Shown here: in pieces, positions 36,580 to 49,940 of the stretch | Layout of the letters: every line of letters begins with the position of its first letter | How positions within the stretch are numbered: the first letter of the stretch is position 1 | Source: Paracentrotus lividus | Taxonomy: Eukaryota > Echinodermata > Echinoidea > Camarodonta > Echinidae | NCBI GenBank assembly: GCA_940671915.1 | Contig: CALNVZ010002100.1 | Coordinates: 17,401,683 to 17,465,682, forward strand | DNA: 64,000 nt | Reading direction: 5' to 3' | Position numbers and translations under genes: made by a program | The notes under the pieces: generated by a model | Seen by the model: the letters and a program-made list of their open reading frames with translations, nothing else | Told to the model about the DNA's origin: nothing | The model's database searches: none

Positions 36580-37120
36580 GAACCTCATCTCATATTCGTA
36601 ATAACAGATTCTTCGGAATAACGAACTTTATTCTATTTGGAATAACGAACCCTTTTCTATTTTCGGAATAACGAACCTTTTTCTGTTTTCGCGACTAACG
36701 AACCTTTTTCCATTTTCAGAGACTAACGTACGAACCTCTTCTATTTTCGGACTAAACAAACCTTTTTTTCTATTTTCGGACAACAAACCTTTTTTCATTT
36801 TCGGACAATGAACCTTTTTTCCATTTTCGGACTAACAAACCTTTTCTATTTCGGAACAATGAACTTTTTTTTCCATTTTCGACTTAACGAACCTTTTCTA
36901 TATTCGGAACAACGAACCTTACTATTTTCGGATAAACGAACCTCAGAGTTAACAAACATCACCCCCTCCCCCCCCCGCCGGACTATCGACCCGCGGACTA
37001 ACGGGACCCGCGGACTATCGGACCCGCGGACTATCTGACCCGCGGGACTATAGGACCCGCGGACTATCGGACCCGCGGACTAACGGAACCCCGGACTATC
37101 GGACCCGCGGACTATTCGGG
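36580..37120. mobile_element. right arm of TU-like foldback element (second copy)
   Basis: About 14 units of roughly 25 bases (TTTTCGGACTAACGAACC core) to about 36955, a C-run near 36961-36976, then about nine 16-base units of GGACCCGCGGACTATC to 37115. The left arm is missing because the contig begins inside the element. Confidence 0.75.
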
Positions 37121-39394
37121 CTGTAACCATCCCTACATACTTATCTACACGTCAGAGCAACGATATCCCTCATGCAGCGGTCACAACTTGTCGTGGCTAC
37201 GGGGCACGCTGCCATCAACGTAGCCTGCGTTGCTGTACAACCACCACAGGTCCTGCTCAACTCTTGCGATCCTGCGTTTCTGTAGTAAGGGTATTATAAA
37301 AACTTCCTGCCACGTCGTACAGCATTGTAACCTTGCGAGTACCTCCACTGCACGAAATTTTCTACGAAATCCATCGTAGGGAGTTGCACGTCGAGGGTAC
37401 GCGAGTTGTGACCGCCGCATTACACGTACTCGAACAATTTTTGCCCAAAAAATTATCATGGTTATATAGGACCAAGTACTGACGCCCTCCCTACAGAGAT
37501 TATTGAAAGCCGTCTTTATATACTGTTTAACGTAAACTAAAAAACTGCTTTTTAAAACGTTATGATGCAAATGTATAATGAAGCGACCGTTACCACGACC
37601 TGATTGTCACTTCTTATATCATGTTTTATTTGCAATGTATGTTCCCGCTAAGACAAATACTTTATTATAGAAATGTTTCTGACCAGCGGAGCATTATTCC
37701 CTGTACAATTTATATACATTTTTTTCTTCTTTACTTTTTTTATTTCCTTTTACTTGATTGGTCATGATTTAAATATCATATCCGTTCTCCATTTTTACCA
37801 ACGTATCATACCATTGGGCCTACAGCCTTAACAAGCTCGCTTTTCATATGTAGCGTCCCATCATTTCTTCTTATGCTTAATTTCTACTTCATATTGGGCC
37901 ATTTATACCTTCAGTTTATTTTTACATATTGTATATTGTTCATTGAATATGTATAACGAGTAACATGAGAGATATGAAAATAAATGAAAATGAAAATTGA
38001 AAAAATGTATATAGATGCCAGTTAGCACGTCCTCTCTTGTTCCAGCTTTAGCACACTGCAGAAACTGTAACAACTGACCCGTGTAACTCCATCCCCGTCT
38101 CCCCTACATATAAATTACAAAAGAGGTGCCAATTGTTGTTTGCATATTTTCAATATTTTCCCATACATACAAATTCAACTCACAACCACACCCTTTTGTG
38201 CTGCACACACACCCACACCCATCCTTTCTCGCGCACACACCACACACACACACACATTACAAACACACGTTTATATACACGTAAAGCCACTATACCACGG
38301 ATATAAAGCACAAGAAAGATACGAGATGAACTTATATCTTTTCGTTTTTCATTTTGTTTTATCTGCTTAAATTTATGTTTATGTTTGATTTTATTGATTA
38401 GTTTATTGCAATTACGCACTTTATAGTATATATACCACCGCGTTTGGACACGGAAAATACTTTAGACTTAATATTTAATAAGCTTTAAGGAAAGCAGTTT
38501 CTTTGCATGTAAGAGGCTATCACTCTGATTCTCGATTTGCAAATTGTGTGAACGCTCGACAATCGATGATTCGCCTTTTTGGGTTAATTGTGGGTGGAAA
38601 GGGTGTCTTGCTACCATTCCTATTTGAATAAACATGATAAATTTAATTTTGTCCTCGTCATTCCTTTCTGAAATGGGTTTTTTGGTCCTTCTGATCAATG
38701 ATAACTCGTTTCCGCCCTTACCCTTTGAGACGCCAGACTGGCCATTCAAAGAGACCAATCGAACCCTCCAGACCTCCTTCACTTCCTCCCGCCTCTGCCA
38801 GCCAAAGATGATGATTCTTGTGCCCGAGGATTGATGAAGAGATTGTAGCCCTATGTATGTTACAAAAGGTCGCAACTCTTGTTCCTTGTCTCCCTGGTGG
38901 TGCATCAGTTTCTTAAAAGTAACAAAAATATTTCAAATAAGATAACTGTTACTTCCTTTTATTCTTCGTTTCATGTAATTTATATCTCAAGAACCATGAT
39001 TCATTTTTAACAAAGTAACAGAGAGAAAAAGAAGAAGAGAAGAGAGAGGCAAAAGCACTGATTTATGGTTTCCGAAAAATGCTAGATGAAATTGCACAAT
39101 AAATTTGACATTTTAACTAGAGTATTCCGGGAAAGTTTTTATCTTTTTTACTTTAGTTGACCATTCCATGCTGATTTTAAAACAGAATACAAACAGTGTT
39201 GTTGCTAAAGGAGAGAGGACTTTAGGAAGAAGTGACCTTTTCTTTAAATTAATGCAAGGGCTAACAAAATTAATTAGTATTCTTGTTGCCCAACACCAAT
39301 AGTTTTCTCGTGAGATATTATATATATTATATATATATATATATTACATTGTATATATAATTAGGCCTCTAAGTGCTTTGTGTAAACGCAATTG

Positions 39395-39410
39395 GTGTGT
39401 GTCGTGTTTG

Positions 39411-39442
<32 letters not shown>
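39395..39442 (+). repeat. (GT)n microsatellite
   Basis: A GT run, longer than the matching tract near 31375-31420 in copy 1. Confidence 0.85.
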
Positions 39443-40809
39443 TTTTGTGTGAGCATGTGTATGGTTATGCGGGTGGGCGTGGTCGTTAACGTTTAGAAAA
39501 ATCATTATCAAAAAGTTTCGATAAGTTAGGTCGTATCAGGACAACTACCTAGCCCCGGACAATATCCCCGGACAATAATCCAGATAGGGTTAGGGTTAGC
39601 GTATAGTGTTGGGTGGAAAATATTTTGATGGGGGTATTGTCAGGGGATAATTGTCCAGGCGGGTAGTTATTTCAACTTCTTCACATAAGACCTAACACTT
39701 TTAAAATGTTAAGTTATAGTGGTCGCTTTGTCCATTCAAAATTGCTTGTTAAAGCTGATGCGTCAGGTAAAAAATAAAGAATCCAGACAAAATTAAGTCA
39801 CTTCATTTTAAGTCGCTTCCCAGCATTGAGAATTAACCATACATTGACGAAAGCAGGTGAGTTCAGTACTTGAAATCGTGTTTTATGTTCAATGGCAGTA
39901 GAGATTTTTTCTGAAGATCGCATTCTGTTTCGCATCTTTCAGCAGAGTTAGCCAATATCCGTTGTATTGTCACCGAGTGAGCTTAAGCGTTCACGCTGCC
40001 CTAACTCTGAGACTCGATGGGGATTCCCCTCGCCCGTTTGTCCGATGACAGCATGTACAGTAGTTTGCGGGCACAACCATGAGGTTGGTCATATTGCATG
40101 TAATCAGGGTGGTATTCTGAGAAAGTATCCCCGAAATTTTGAGACTTCTAATACGTTTTCTGACATCTCTTTAAGTGATCATTGTTTCAGGCCGCCTCCT
40201 ATAGAGCTTTCAACCAATCAAATTTATGTGCGATCAATCTGCGTTTTAAGCATGTTTCCATATTATTTTATTTATTATTTTATTTTAATTCTTATTGATG
40301 TTGAATATTCGTAATAATGTTATTATACAATGCAATACCCCTGATAGCAGACTGACGTCTTTAAAGACGTCTTTAACTGGCGTCAAAACTGTCAACTCGT
40401 CATACCGTCGTAAAACACGACATCTTTATGATGTCTTAATGACGTCTTCCAAACGATTATTAGAAATCTGATATTTAAATATCTTTACAGTTTCTATGCG
40501 ATGTGATTTATGTTCTTCTGGTAAATGCTTTCAAAGACTTAATTTTCATTTTTGGAGGCAAAAAATTTTATGACAGTAATATGACCGTTCTTTATGATGT
40601 CTTTACGACGTCTATAGACACTTTTCTTGTCATTTTTGACCAAATACGACATCTTAGACGTCTTTAAAACGTCTTATTAAGACAACTTTCTGATGTGTCT
40701 TTTACGACACGTCGTATAAGACCACTTTTCCTTGTCATTTTTTGACCAAAATACGACATCTTTAAGACGTCTTAAAACGTCTAATAAGACAAACTTTTTT
40801 GTCTATTTT

Positions 40810-41145
40810 CAGGCGCGGATCCAGAGATGAACTTTAACGGGGTGCACAAAGGTAGTTTAAATTTTTTTTCAAGTCACGTTGGCAGGCTGATAAGCAGGGG
40901 GGGGGGGAGGTGTGAAAATTAATTCGGCCATCGGCCCGTTATAAAATTCAAAACGTACTACATATAGGCGGTAGGTCAGGTCAGCAGTCCGTTCTCGGAC
41001 ATGACAAGCAAAAAAAAAAAAAGGTTATTAAGTAGCATTTTGACGGGGTGCCTTAAAAAGGTCTGTGTACAAAAAGGTATCCTGATTTTCCAACTTTACG
41101 GGGTGCTCAGCACCTTTAGCCCCCCCCCCCCCTGGTCCGCGCCTG
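40810..41145. mobile_element. hAT-like MITE present only in copy 2
   Basis: The ends CAGGCGCGGATCCA and TGGTCCGCGCCTG are inverted copies with one base missing, a terminus style common in hAT-type non-autonomous elements. Outside lie TCTATTTT (40802-40809) on the left and TCTTTTAC on the right. Copy 1 reads TCTATTTTTACCC uninterrupted at about 32825, so an 8-base target duplication with one base lost fits. A G-run (about 40898-40908) and a C-run (41120-41132) lie in the element. It has no transposase. Confidence 0.8.
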
Positions 41146-44100
41146 TCTTTTACCCAATATGCATATCTTTAAGACGTCTTTACGACGTTTATAAGATCAA
41201 CTTTCCTTGTCATTTTTGACCAAAATACCGACATCTTTATAAGACGTTCTTTAAATGTCTATAAAGACAACTTTTTGGATTTGTTGCCTTTACGACGTCT
41301 ATAAAGACTACTTTTCTTGTCAGTTTTTGACCAAATACGAATCTTTAAGACGTCTTTTAAAAACGTCTATAAGACAACTTTTTTGTCTATTTTTTACCCA
41401 AATACGATATCCTTTAAGACGTCTTAAACGACATCGTTTATAAAGACAACTTTTGCTTTCATTTGAGCAAAATACATGTTTCTTGCTTGGTCATGAATAT
41501 TCATAAGCAGTATTCTAGAGATTTGAAAAAAAAGGGGAAATGAAATAGAAATATGCAATTTTAAGCCTATGTAACCGGCATTTGGCTTATTGAACATAAA
41601 TCAAAATGTTTTAAATTTATTATATATAATGTATAAACAACAATTTCAAGGTGCTTACATAATGGACAATCTTCAATATTCATTAACAAAAAGTGTAATT
41701 AATAATATAGTATAACTGTCTATCTATCCACTTTGTCTGTAGCATATTTTGTAGCAGGACCAGCACTAGCCAGTATTGGCCTTGTGATAGAGACAGCATG
41801 TATAATATAATAATTTAGGATAAGGTTGGATAAGTAGGATGATCAGATATTGTCACATCCCTGATAGACACAAGTGACGTACTATATTACGAATACAGAA
41901 TATTTAATATAGACGTAATTGCACCGCGTATTGACGTCTAAAGTACTATATATATATCGTCATAAAGAATAGTCATTTTAGACGTAAATGACGTAAATAC
42001 GAAGTCTTTGACGTCAAACAGTGGGATGCAATATTACTCTATAAGATGGTCTATCCTGAGACGTCTTTAGAAGCGACGTACATCTTTGACGTCTTAAGAG
42101 TCCTAGGGCAATCGGATAATTGATATTCCCTTTTGTTTAAAATAATAAGATGCGTCACAGTCATACTTAACCTAATATTGGTAATTACCATTCAACGACC
42201 TGATACGAAAATCGATGAAAGATTGTATCATTTACCGCCATATGCCATAGATGATATGTCACAATGTAATCATTACCGTCACGACAGTCATAATGTCTAG
42301 GCACATAGATCTAAAGCTGAGTGAAGGAAAATACTATTATTTACATACGTGACATACTGAATATCCGCATATTCACTGATGATAATAATGGACCAGGCGA
42401 TACTCTGCATAAGAAAGCAGGTTGTTGCTGTTGTTGTTGTATGTTTCTTATTATTTTACGGCGCATTTTCATTCATATATGAACATATTTACCCTGAGGT
42501 AATAATACCTAGGGATGGGACTTATATACTGAGAGGTGACTAGTAATAATTTAGGTAAAATTAGACATGTTATAGTTTTCAAAATGTGATCCTGTATTAT
42601 CACCCGCTAAAACAAATATTTTAAAAAGACGAAAAGAAATAACTTGTGATCCTGCCTAGGGACATTTAGATGGCTAATTAGCGTAAAGTTCTGATGACAT
42701 ACCTCATAAACTGTTCTAATTGTAACCTAAGTAAGAGAATCTACTGTATGTGGCGTTTCTTTACGGACATTGATTGATTTGTGATGTTTGACCATAGAGT
42801 TTGTTATGAGTAAGGTAATACTGACTAATATTCAGGTCCTACTCGCCGGTTTGTCTCGATCGTCTGATTCCGGCAGCTGCCTTCACTGCGGGTCTGATCA
42901 GAGAAGTCGCCTGTGAAGTGACTCAGCAATAAACCGCTGGAGTTGTTTCTGTAGATTGGTCATGGGAGTTGAAATAAACCTGAGTAACCTCCCATTCCTT
43001 GTCAATTTAAGCATTATCAGAGTCAGTGGTTGTAGGAATGTCTCAATGCGACAATTGTCACCTTTCAGTCAGAAATAAGTATCCTTGTTCTAAAACATAG
43101 TGTAGCCGCCAACGAAGTACAGAATTAATGCCACACGTCAATCGGTCCCACGTTAATGGTTTAATTAGTCCCTTCAGCTAATCCCTCTCTGTCGCTGATG
43201 CACTAATGGTTTTGAAAAGGCCCCACAACCACAACGTACACACACTAATCATGACAATGTGGCCCGACGTCTCGGCTGATCAGACGTCTACGATGACAGT
43301 TACCCATGGGTTGCAATTGTTCCAATCAGGTTGAAACTTATAGTTTTCTCAAAAACCTGCCATTTTGTGCGTCGCAATATCCCAAGTCAAGTTACGTCCC
43401 AGATACCTGCAAGGTAAACCAAATGGTCCAGACATTCCATCAGAGTCTTAGTTTTGGCTCCTGAGACACCTGTGCCCAAAGACAAGATGTCACTATGGTT
43501 AACACCCGCCTTAAAACGACCTACGAACGAAACGGTGCCTCATGGCCAAGGATTTTCTTTTGGGAGCCATAGCCATTCCGGGCATCTCACCATATGAGTT
43601 TAAATAAAGGACTGTAGCCTAACTTGACAGAGAATGGGATTAGTCAATAAAAGTTATACAACTCTAACGTAATTAGGATCGAGTTCCGCAGGATGTTACA
43701 TTATGTGATGCATACCCACGAGCCACTCGTATATTACATTGACTTTCTTTGAAAACAGGTGCGGTAGGACCATGCAGACCACAAGATTAACAGGAGTTTC
43801 GATGGGTAAATAGCGGATGTTCACACATAGGCCGGATAAGAAACGTACGAGAAAGATCAACTCGTGTTGTATTCCTATTCAACCATGTAGCTCCTTTCAC
43901 TTGAGGAAAGTAACGTTGATTTTGGCCCCACCGGTTCGGATCGACTATCTCCCGCAACAAGACGATTCACTTAGAACCACGTGCATACGGAAGCTGACTG
44001 TATGCGTGATTCTACGGACTAACAGATAATCAATGCAAATATTGGAGAAAAATAAGGCATCATGTATGTACAGTTTTGGTATGATTTACAAACGAATTAC

Positions 44101-44852
44101 GACAGATGAAGATGTTAATTCCGGCAGTTTTTAGAGATACTAGCATAACGGATGAATTGCAAAAATATGCAAGTCATGCATTGGGCTAACATGTGTATTA
44201 ATGTCAGTATGTCGGTAGTGAAGTCATGAAGCAGTTTCTAGTCACAGTCTCCGGTCAGTTCGTTCTTCCGTGCAGGTCTTCTGACCTTTCGTTTATGATA
44301 ACACCCCTTGCATACGATCTCGTGCCTCAGGAACGAGACGTGTAACTCACTTCATCTTCTCATGTATTTAATTCTAATTCGCTAGAGATGAGGCAAGGAG
44401 CTACGGACGATATCTTCTGTGAAACTACATGGCACAAATACGTCTTCCGAAAACGAGAGTCCTGATACGAAGGAACAGCTACTGGATCGTGATCAATTAG
44501 GATGACTTCATTTAAGAGGTTTGATTTCATTGAGATGGAATTTAATTTTCCGATATACCAATATATCTTTGCCGGTAAAATAATGGCATTCATTACATAA
44601 AACTTAGGAGTATATGACGCCCTGCTCATTATCTATCATAAACTTCTAACACTAACTGATTATTTATTTGAGAAGTCTCAAAATAGTAATTGCTACGTTA
44701 ATCATGGCGAAATACGTTTATGACATACAACTGTGTTTGACATGACGAGAAAAGGTGATCATGCTCTGACATTAAGTTGTAGCAACAGTCTGAATGGTAA
44801 CGTATCACTGGTTCAAGCCGTTCCTTTTGCTCTAGATTCTGTTCTTTAATAC

Positions 44853-45990
44853 CGCCCCAGTCACACTGAGCTCGTTCTTACTACGTCCTTGCAAATTCTT
44901 GCCGAACCGGGGTGGTGTGAACGAGTGGACTTAAGTAAAGACTTAATTCGGTCTGTTTACGAACTTTCACGGACGAGGTCGGCTCGGATAGATGATATAT
45001 ATGCATTATCTATTCGATCCTCACTTAGCATACCTAACGTGTTAGTTGCATTAAGAGGTAAAGACGTGATGACGTATTGAGGACTGCTTACCGTAACGTC
45101 ATTGGCATCGTCATTATTCAGAAATATGTGGGTCAAGATTTCTACTCAGACCAATGCCCTTTTGTCATTTTTGCCCCCCCAAAAAATGTATAGATTTCTC
45201 TCATTGTCACAATGGGTGACAATTTCAACGGTGGATTTATTTCGCTATACCACCATCAACAGCCGAACGAGTTCTTACCATATTTCATTGAAAATATTGA
45301 AGGACGTGCTTAATATAATGTACACACGGAAGTGGACGTGCTAAAGACCTATTTTTAATCTTTGTTGGACATGGCAGCCAGGCTGGAAGGCAAAGACGCC
45401 TTCCATTTTTTAATAAAACGGAATGCAATAATACCGTCACAATGAACTAGTTCTCACTACGTTCTTGATGAACGGCTCAATCTGTTATACACACGGATTG
45501 AACGTAGTACAGACCTTTTTACAATCTGATTTACGAACTTGGTGGACGGGCGCGGACGGAAGAGAACGGAAAGGCAGTACGATTTTTTTTTTAACATGTT
45601 AAAAAAAAAAATCGGGCTGGCTTCTAATTCTAAAATTAACGGAGTGACAACGTACCTTCAGATGGGAAGGACTTACTTAGAACGAAAAGGATGTAGTACT
45701 ACGAACTGTGCTACCTAGTTTACTTTTATCATGCTACACAATGGCAACTTCTGCTGACGGGGGAAGTGCTATGAACGGTATAGAGTGAACGAGGCGGTTC
45801 TCTCGGTCTCTGTAACTGGATAGCAGCGGGTTGCAGACGAGGTAACGAGGACTGTTTAGGTCATGGTACTAGCATCGTGTAATGAGAAAATATTTGATAA
45901 AAGTTATGCGATTCCAGGCCGATCAAGCCCGTTTAGCATTTTTTTAAAGAAGGGGCAAGACGTTATAGAACTACGCTCAGTGTGGACGGC
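44853..45990. mobile_element. composite element with CCGTCACACTGAG-type ends
   Basis: The left end is CAGTCACACTGAGCTCGTTC and the right end ACGCTCAGTGTGGACGGC. Inside, at about 45434, a further subunit starts with ACCGTCACAATGAACTAGTT. Its subunits match, in reverse, those of 49941-50931: the first 110 bases match the reverse complement of 50820-50931, and 45434-45990 match the reverse complement of 49944-50507. No transposase is visible. Confidence 0.65.
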
Positions 45991-48900
45991 CTCTCTTAAT
46001 CCAAACTAAAGTCACTTCGTTAATCAAATTACAAATAGACTATAGGATGGTTGTCCAATTTGTGACTTCTCCCAGGGTTAGCCATCCCACAACACTTTAG
46101 GGATATGATAATGTATAAAAATAATATATAGTAAGCAAATTCTTATATGTCGCATATCTTAGATTTTGCACCAGCTTCTCAAAATAGAATTTAAGAATAA
46201 TAAACACTACGAAAATCGATCAAACTTGGCATGTCCCCATTTGCTTGCGTGTTGTTATTACACATTTCGCCACTATCAATAAGTGCTGCATGCCACGAGG
46301 CATTCTCAACCTCGTTCGGTTTTATTCGTTAGTCGTCTGAAAATATTCATTTCGAAGGCACCGATTGATCAGGGATTCCGGTTAATATGCTTTATAAAAA
46401 CTATATCATGACACATGAAAGGGTCAAAATGACAACGACAGCAGAGCTGTATCAACACATTAATTAATCTTCCGATTGTCCAATCATTGATGTGGTTGAT
46501 AACTCTATGTTGTCATTGGTCAAATTTAAGCCTTCAAGTGTACATGATTATTGCTTTTATATTTCTCATCCCACCCCTATGTGTCTCTCTCTCTCCCCCC
46601 CCCCCCACGATGGCTAGGAGGATGGAGGGGTAAGAGGTGGTATGATGAGGCATTAGTTGCATGTTTTCATATCTTGTAGATAATAGGAAAATTAAATCTA
46701 TTTGAATATGTTTTGTGTTGTAGTTAATTGTTTTGGAGAAAACTGCAATATTTCTTAATCTCAAATAGCAAAAGATCAAGTTTTGTCGTTACTCATCAAA
46801 CCTGATACCGACTGCTTAACCTGTCTGTAAAAGCAGATATGGAGTGCAAAATGAAATTTTAGCCTACATGAGGGGCACATAGAGTTAGATACTAATTAAA
46901 AATGACTTATGCCACTTGTTTCCAGTTGCCATTAAAAGACAGCCGTGGTTTGCGTTTCAAAACGAGTGGAAATTAAGGAGACCATTTTGTTTAAATTTGT
47001 AGTCTGGAATGAATACATGATTAATTTTCTCTTCTTCTTTATTAATAGGGAGAAAATAAATTGAGGGAGTAGTAATTTCGTTGAAAAATACCAGACCCAA
47101 GCCCGCACTGTTTTCTTGCAACAAAATTGATTCAGTTGTGTTCCGATTCATTACTCTTTCATTAGCAATAGTGATTCGAATTTAGGTTGGTTCTCTCAAA
47201 TCATTGATAATGTTTGGTTACTATTATGACTGGATATTTCCTGATGTTGGGGACATATTTTGAAAAGTTAGGTAAAGAATCCATGATAATGATTGTATAA
47301 ACTAATTTGGGCCCCAATAATCCTGTCTCAACAATCACTTTCATTTTTTCACTGGGAATCAAAGACGTCGAGGTTTGATCTCGTTTGTTTACATACGCAA
47401 CTCACTATCGCTAGGGGTAAAGAAATGTGATTTGTTTTGAACGAGGCCGCATAGCATCAATCGACAGGTACATGGCCGTGCATTTGCTTTTAATATACGT
47501 AAACACACAGTTAATGCCGCCTTTTCAGTTGATTCAGCCAAGTCAGATTGGAGTGAGCGGTGATATTTTTTTCTTTTTTTCTAGCTGTATTGCAAATTAG
47601 AAGATGCGCGACATATCGCATTGATGTTGCCTGTTTTAAATGGATTTCATATGACAGGAGCGTGGTGGATTTTTCAACCGCGCGGAAATGGAAAACTAGC
47701 GACATTATCGGGAACCATCCCATAGTCTAAAAGCCTAATAATAAATTTAGACAGAGACACATTATACTGTCTTTCTCCCAAGAGAATTGATTGATAGGAA
47801 CAGATCATTATAGGCGTTGCTCTCGCCAGGGACACGTCTTACAACTTTAAAAAATAAAGGGTCAAAATAACTCAATTCCGAGTCAGTTCGGATCGTACAT
47901 AATTGCCACACATCTGGCATGTCCATAATTGACCTAGAATAGTGTAAAATATCCCCAGAGTAGAATTATTTTGTCCCTTTACCTGTTTTTCTGAGTTATA
48001 CGAATCATCCTTTGAATTATATAACCTAATGGTCTGTTGTGCTTTTAGTGATAGGCCCCTATTGTTTGTGTTCGAGAGCAGTTGCTGTTTCAGGAGATTC
48101 CTTGCAGTCTCGGCGTAGGACCTCAATTATGCCTTTTGTTCAGTGGTAAAAGCTTTTGAATTTCTAACGGCTACCAAAGCCGTGCGCTGAGGGAAGAGCA
48201 AAAATCATCAAAATTTTACGTGCCTGTATCTCCCTTATTTGCGCATCAAAATGCATGAAAATTTCAGAGAACATAAGAAATGATAATATCATGCTTCTTA
48301 TAAAATGGTATCACAAACATGTGAGTGTTCTATGAGATACGAGCATTTATCCGTTTCAAAGGTCTCGAGAAATAGGTTTTGTATTTTTCCCGACACAAGT
48401 CTGGGAATAAATGAATATAAAAACAAATACCAAATTCATATTCTTCAAACATTACTCTCGCTCCCTCTTTATTTTTGTGTTTGGGCAATGAGCAGTTTTC
48501 TATAAATCTACCTTCAAAAATGCAATACTTTGCATTGAAATCTGGAAACTGCAGTGGCCCATGACAATGACAATGACAATGGCAACGGTAGTGACAATAC
48601 GACAATTACAATGACAACGATCGGATTAGCGCATCGGTCAGTGGCGCATGCGCTCTACCGAACTTGCAATCGGTAGCGAGCGTCACTGTTCATGGGACTA
48701 CAGGTTTGCAAAACGATATTGCACTTAGTACATGGGACTACGTCATATTACTTTTAAGGAAGGGTTGTGAATGACTTTGACATCAACCTTTTCCCGACAT
48801 AACCGTGGGAAAACTTTTTAGGAAAAGATATTTCGGACACGGTTTCGAAATCAAATAATTAATCTCATACTAAAGTGTCGTTCTTGGGCAATGGTGGGAA

Positions 48901-49218
48901 ACATGAAAATTAATTACTAGTAGTTATTTTAAAGAGATTTTTCTTTCTTTTTGGAAAGCTTCGTTAAAGCCTAGATTTAATAATATAAATACAGCTTTTA
49001 GAAGATATTATTTTTATCATAAGTAAGAAGAACTCTTACTAGTAAAAACAGTCGTTTGATTTGTTTCATTTGCTGGTAAAGCGAGATATCGTTGTTCAAC
49101 CGAGGCACTTCTGTAGCGATTTTGCTGTATAAAAAATTGTCTATTTTATGCAAATGAGGCAGACGGCGCGAAAGCTTTTGCGATCTTAATTGGGGTGCTA
49201 CGCTTGAACTGCTTGGTT
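45991..49218. other. AT-rich unique-looking spacer, no gene recognised
   Basis: It contains a CT/C-run at about 46578-46607 and a TGACAA-type hexamer tract at about 48560-48620. Short frames (for example 47511-47723 and 47872-48126, both minus) have no recognisable motif. Confidence 0.4.
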
Positions 49219-49487
49219 AGGGTGGTATCTCACTTCGCGGAGACGTCTCCGCGACAGAATAGAAAATTTCGTCTCCGCGACGGATAAAAAGTATTAAAGA
49301 CGTCTCCGATATCGCGGAGACGTCTCGGAGACGGATTCGGGACTACTTCAGACTGTTTATTTTTTTTATATTGTCGCGGAGACGTCTCCGCGATATCGGA
49401 GACGTCTCTAATACTTTTTATTCGTCGCGGAGACAAAATTTTCTGTTCTGTCGTGAGGACGTCTCCGCGAAGTGGGATACCACCCTT
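49219..49487. mobile_element. palindromic MITE, AGGGTGGTATC ends (long copy)
   Basis: The left arm (49219 to about 49330) and the right arm (about 49376-49487) are inverted copies over about 112 bases with only a handful of mismatches, leaving a loop of about 45 bases. Each arm contains several CGCGGAGACGTCTCCGCG-type palindromes. It belongs to the same family as 17974-18118. The two minus-strand frames crossing it are chance products. Confidence 0.85.
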
Positions 49488-49940
49488 GGACCTCAGTTAA
49501 TACACTAATGAGTCCTACACCAGAAATGGCCAAACGAAAAAACATCAACAAAATCTTGATTCGAATGGCTAAAATTGTGTGGATTGTTCGGTTTGAAATT
49601 TGTATGGAATAGGCGGATCTATCAAAGTCCCCCTCCCTCATTTGATGGCACAACAAATAATATAAAACGAAATCGTGTTCGATCGCTTTCCATTGGAAAA
49701 ATTTGTGTGATCGGATTTTGTAAACAAACAATTAACATGGCGGCGTCGTACTAGGAAGTACCCTTCGATTTCGTGGTCTTAGCTTCGACCTAAGGGGTAG
49801 ATTTTGCAGATTTTAATGCTTCCAGAGACAGCTCAGATACGAAGAAAGTGGTAAGGATGGGTGTGGATGTGTTTCGTTAAAGCAACTTTCGAACGATTTG
49901 AAGAACTTTAGATCTAACTTAGATCTAATTCTTGATAAGG

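Larger units (their letters stand above)
36550..44945 (+). repeat. copy 2 of the 8.3 kb duplicated segment (starts at gap)
   Basis: It matches 28105-36425 over its whole length, beginning about 25 bases after the gap. It carries the foldback right arm (36580-37120), the CA tract, the TTAGGG-bearing repeat, the ACGTC minisatellite and the small MITE in the same order. The indel pattern is heavier between about 41800 and 44900. It lacks the MITE at 29695-29840 and has its own at 40810-41145. Confidence 0.9.

Noticed and set aside
36354-36621. Open frames crossing the 100-N gap
   Set aside because: They are held open only by unknown bases.
28105-44945. Genuine recent tandem segmental duplication
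   Set aside because: Kept only as an alternative. The copies abut an exact 100-N gap at both inner ends, and their indel pattern is that of sequencing error plus haplotype differences.
48617-48685. tRNA-like sequence on the minus strand (GGTAGAGCGCATGCG)
   Set aside because: It has an A-box-like word but no B box at the expected distance.
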